64,000 bases of DNA, from the NCBI GenBank assembly GCA_003327455.1, contig QOQU01000003.1:419874-483873 (forward strand), written 5' to 3'. Positions 62,667 to 64,000 of this stretch are shown here, in pieces. The stretch's first letter is position 1. Every line of letters begins with the position of its first letter. Below the pieces are notes generated by a model. It searched no databases and was not told where the DNA came from. It worked only from the letters and a program-made list of their open reading frames with translations. Source of the stretch: Anaerolineae bacterium. GTDB lineage: Bacteria; Chloroflexota; Anaerolineae; Anaerolineales; UBA4823. The position numbers were made by a program, and so were the translations under genes.

Positions 62667-63809
62667 ATGATTGCTGAGTTTTTTCTTCCAACAAAGATCA
62701 TCCTGGGAGAAGGCGCAATGAAACAACTGGGGGAGATTGTAAAGGCTTTTGGTTCGAATGTATTGATCTTTGGCAGCCCAACCGAACGCTTCAAGGATAT
62801 CCTGGCTGATTGCTTAGGCTCTGGAATCTCATCTGTCTATTATCCGGTTACTGGAGAGCCAACTGTTGATATTGTCAGGCAAGCGCTGGTCTATGGGAAG
62901 CAAAATCGCGTTGATGTTATTGTGGGTATCGGTGGCGGCAGTGTGCTGGATACCGCTAAGGCTGTTTCTGGGCTGATTACCAACGCAGGAGACATCTATG
63001 ATTACCTCGAGGTCATTGGACGAGGCCAGAGTCTGGTTAATCAAGCGCTGCCTTATATTGCCATCCCGACAACAGCGGGAACGGGAACAGAGGTGACCAG
63101 GAATGCGGTGATCGGTGACCCAAATCAGAAAGTTAAAGTGAGTTTGCGCAGTCCGCTGATTTGTCCCAAGGTTGCCATTATCGATCCTGAATTAACTTAT
63201 ACAAACCCTCCTGAGGTGACCGCTCGAAGCGGTATGGACGCTCTGACCCAATTGATTGAACCTTTTGTCAGCAATCAACCGAATGAAGTTGTTGATGCCT
63301 TGTGTCGTGACGGTATACGTCGGGCTGCTTATGCGCTGCCCAGATTATATGAATGCCCTGACGATCGAGAAGCCCGCAAGGACATGGCGATAGCTAGTTT
63401 GTTCAGTGGTATTGCGTTAGCAAACGCAAAATTAGGCGCGGTGCATGGATTTGCTGGCGTTCTGGGAGGGATGTATGGTGCACCACACGGGGCGGTATGT
63501 GCTGCTCTGCTGCCGGCGGTGCTTGAAGTTAATCTAAAAGCTCTTCACGAACGTCTGCCAGACAGTCCCTATCTGGCTCGTTACCGGGAACTGGCGCAAA
63601 TCTTATCTCTCTCAAAGGAAGATGCTCTGATTGATTGGGCGCGCAATCTTATTGCGAAGTTGAAGATTCCTTCATTGGGGGAACTTGGGGTGAAAGGTGA
63701 AGATTTTGAAATAATTGCCGAAAAATCAGCCAGGGCTAACAGTATGAAAGGAAACCCCCTGCCCTTAACCAAGGAGGAAATGTTTGCTGTTTTAGAAAAA
63801 GCTCTGTAG
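62667..63809 (+). CDS. Iron-type (group III) alcohol dehydrogenase
   Basis: 380 residues. NAD-binding GIGGGSVLDTAKA (88-100), IPTTAGTGTEVTRNAV (133-148) and metal-site segments GMDALTQLIE, GAVHGFAG and GAPHGAV. By comparison with FucO, the four metal ligands would be Asp191, Gln195, His260 and His274. The second position is Gln where the classic enzymes have His (DALTHxxE), so metal type or binding may differ. Likely reduces an aldehyde or ketone or oxidises an alcohol with NAD(P)(H) in the cytoplasm. Substrate not predictable. No obvious operon partner. Confidence 0.9.
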   Translation: MIAEFFLPTKIILGEGAMKQLGEIVKAFGSNVLIFGSPTERFKDILADCLGSGISSVYYPVTGEPTVDIVRQALVYGKQNRVDVIVGIGGGSVLDTAKAVSGLITNAGDIYDYLEVIGRGQSLVNQALPYIAIPTTAGTGTEVTRNAVIGDPNQKVKVSLRSPLICPKVAIIDPELTYTNPPEVTARSGMDALTQLIEPFVSNQPNEVVDALCRDGIRRAAYALPRLYECPDDREARKDMAIASLFSGIALANAKLGAVHGFAGVLGGMYGAPHGAVCAALLPAVLEVNLKALHERLPDSPYLARYRELAQILSLSKEDALIDWARNLIAKLKIPSLGELGVKGEDFEIIAEKSARANSMKGNPLPLTKEEMFAVLEKAL

Positions 63810-63875
63810 ATGAGCGGGGAAAGAGATTTTTTCCAAACGTAGTTCTCGTCAATCTCTAAAATAAAGAAAAGGACG

Positions 63876-63935
63876 TGTCAAGTCAAATGATAATGTTACC
63901 GAAAGCTGATCGTTCTATCAAATGATAATGTTACC
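63876..63935 (+). repeat. Two 18-nt direct repeats, probable end of an insertion sequence
   Basis: TCAAATGATAATGTTACC occurs at 63883-63900 and again at 63918-63935, a 35-nt period. The first copy is preceded by TGTCAAG starting at 63876. Multiple spaced terminal repeats beginning with TG are typical of IS21-like and some other IS ends. No transposase start is complete before the window ends; a GGAG followed by GTG occurs near 63985. Confidence 0.5.
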
Positions 63936-64000
63936 AGACAGCATCTCTCCTTTCTGTCGGAAATAAAAAGGCAAGTAGTCATTGGAGAAAAGTGACTTGC

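Overview
The window most likely comes from a Chloroflexota bacterium of the Anaerolineae type. This is inferred from gene content (lipoproteins and secreted multidomain proteins with Thr/Pro stalks, bacterial alpha-2-macroglobulin, MvhADG-HdrABC hydrogenase genes without methanogenesis genes) and not from a marker gene. No rRNA, tRNA or CRISPR array was seen. The left edge cuts a surface-type protein gene. The right edge holds two copies of an 18-nt direct repeat that look like the end of an insertion sequence.

Layout. 1-1.1 kb: AT-rich partial surface protein and a small lipoprotein, then about 400 bp without a gene. 1.5-4.5 kb: a GT-C type membrane glycosyltransferase convergent with a polyprenol-phosphate type GT2. 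4.5-7.7 kb: a large secreted M23 metallopeptidase. 7.7-16.6 kb: a tightly coupled operon of two membrane FnIII-like proteins, an HprK-like kinase, two gingipain-type C25 cysteine peptidases, an S26 signal peptidase of the Ser/His type, a PqqD-like protein and a DUF309 protein. This is the best candidate for an undescribed system, possibly a surface-protein export, sorting or peptide-maturation pathway. 16.7-24.7 kb: alpha-2-macroglobulin convergent with penicillin-binding protein 1C. 24.8-36.3 kb: FmdB-type zinc ribbon, patatin, then a polysaccharide locus with GT4, GT2 and CgeB-like transferases, an O-antigen ligase-TPR protein and a WecA-type initiating transferase fused to a CapD-like membrane part. 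The CgeB-like gene is interrupted by an in-frame TGA.

36.3-46.8 kb: C45-type amidohydrolase and creatininase-family protein (convergent), bPH2-SHOCT membrane protein, the DNA-repair pair MrfB/MrfA (MrfA carrying an HNH insertion), DegV, glycerol kinase, FdhD and a pentapeptide-repeat protein. 47-47.8 kb: a stand-alone secreted protein made of two copies of one domain, followed by a strong bidirectional terminator. 47.8-56 kb (minus strand): operon hdrC-hdrB-hdrA-mvhD-mvhG-mvhA, hydrogenase maturation protease, cNMP-binding protein and GNAT. This is a complete set for a flavin-based electron-bifurcating or -confurcating [NiFe]-hydrogenase/Hdr complex. 56.2-63.8 kb: glucose-6-phosphate dehydrogenase, zinc-ribbon protein, WD40 lipoprotein, SH3b membrane protein, an unrecognised conserved-looking protein coupled to smpB, an LCP-family ligase and an iron-type alcohol dehydrogenase lacking one canonical metal histidine.

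Several genes have a TATAAT box only 6-9 nt before their ATG and no Shine-Dalgarno sequence, which suggests leaderless transcripts. Others have strong AGGAGG-type sites.
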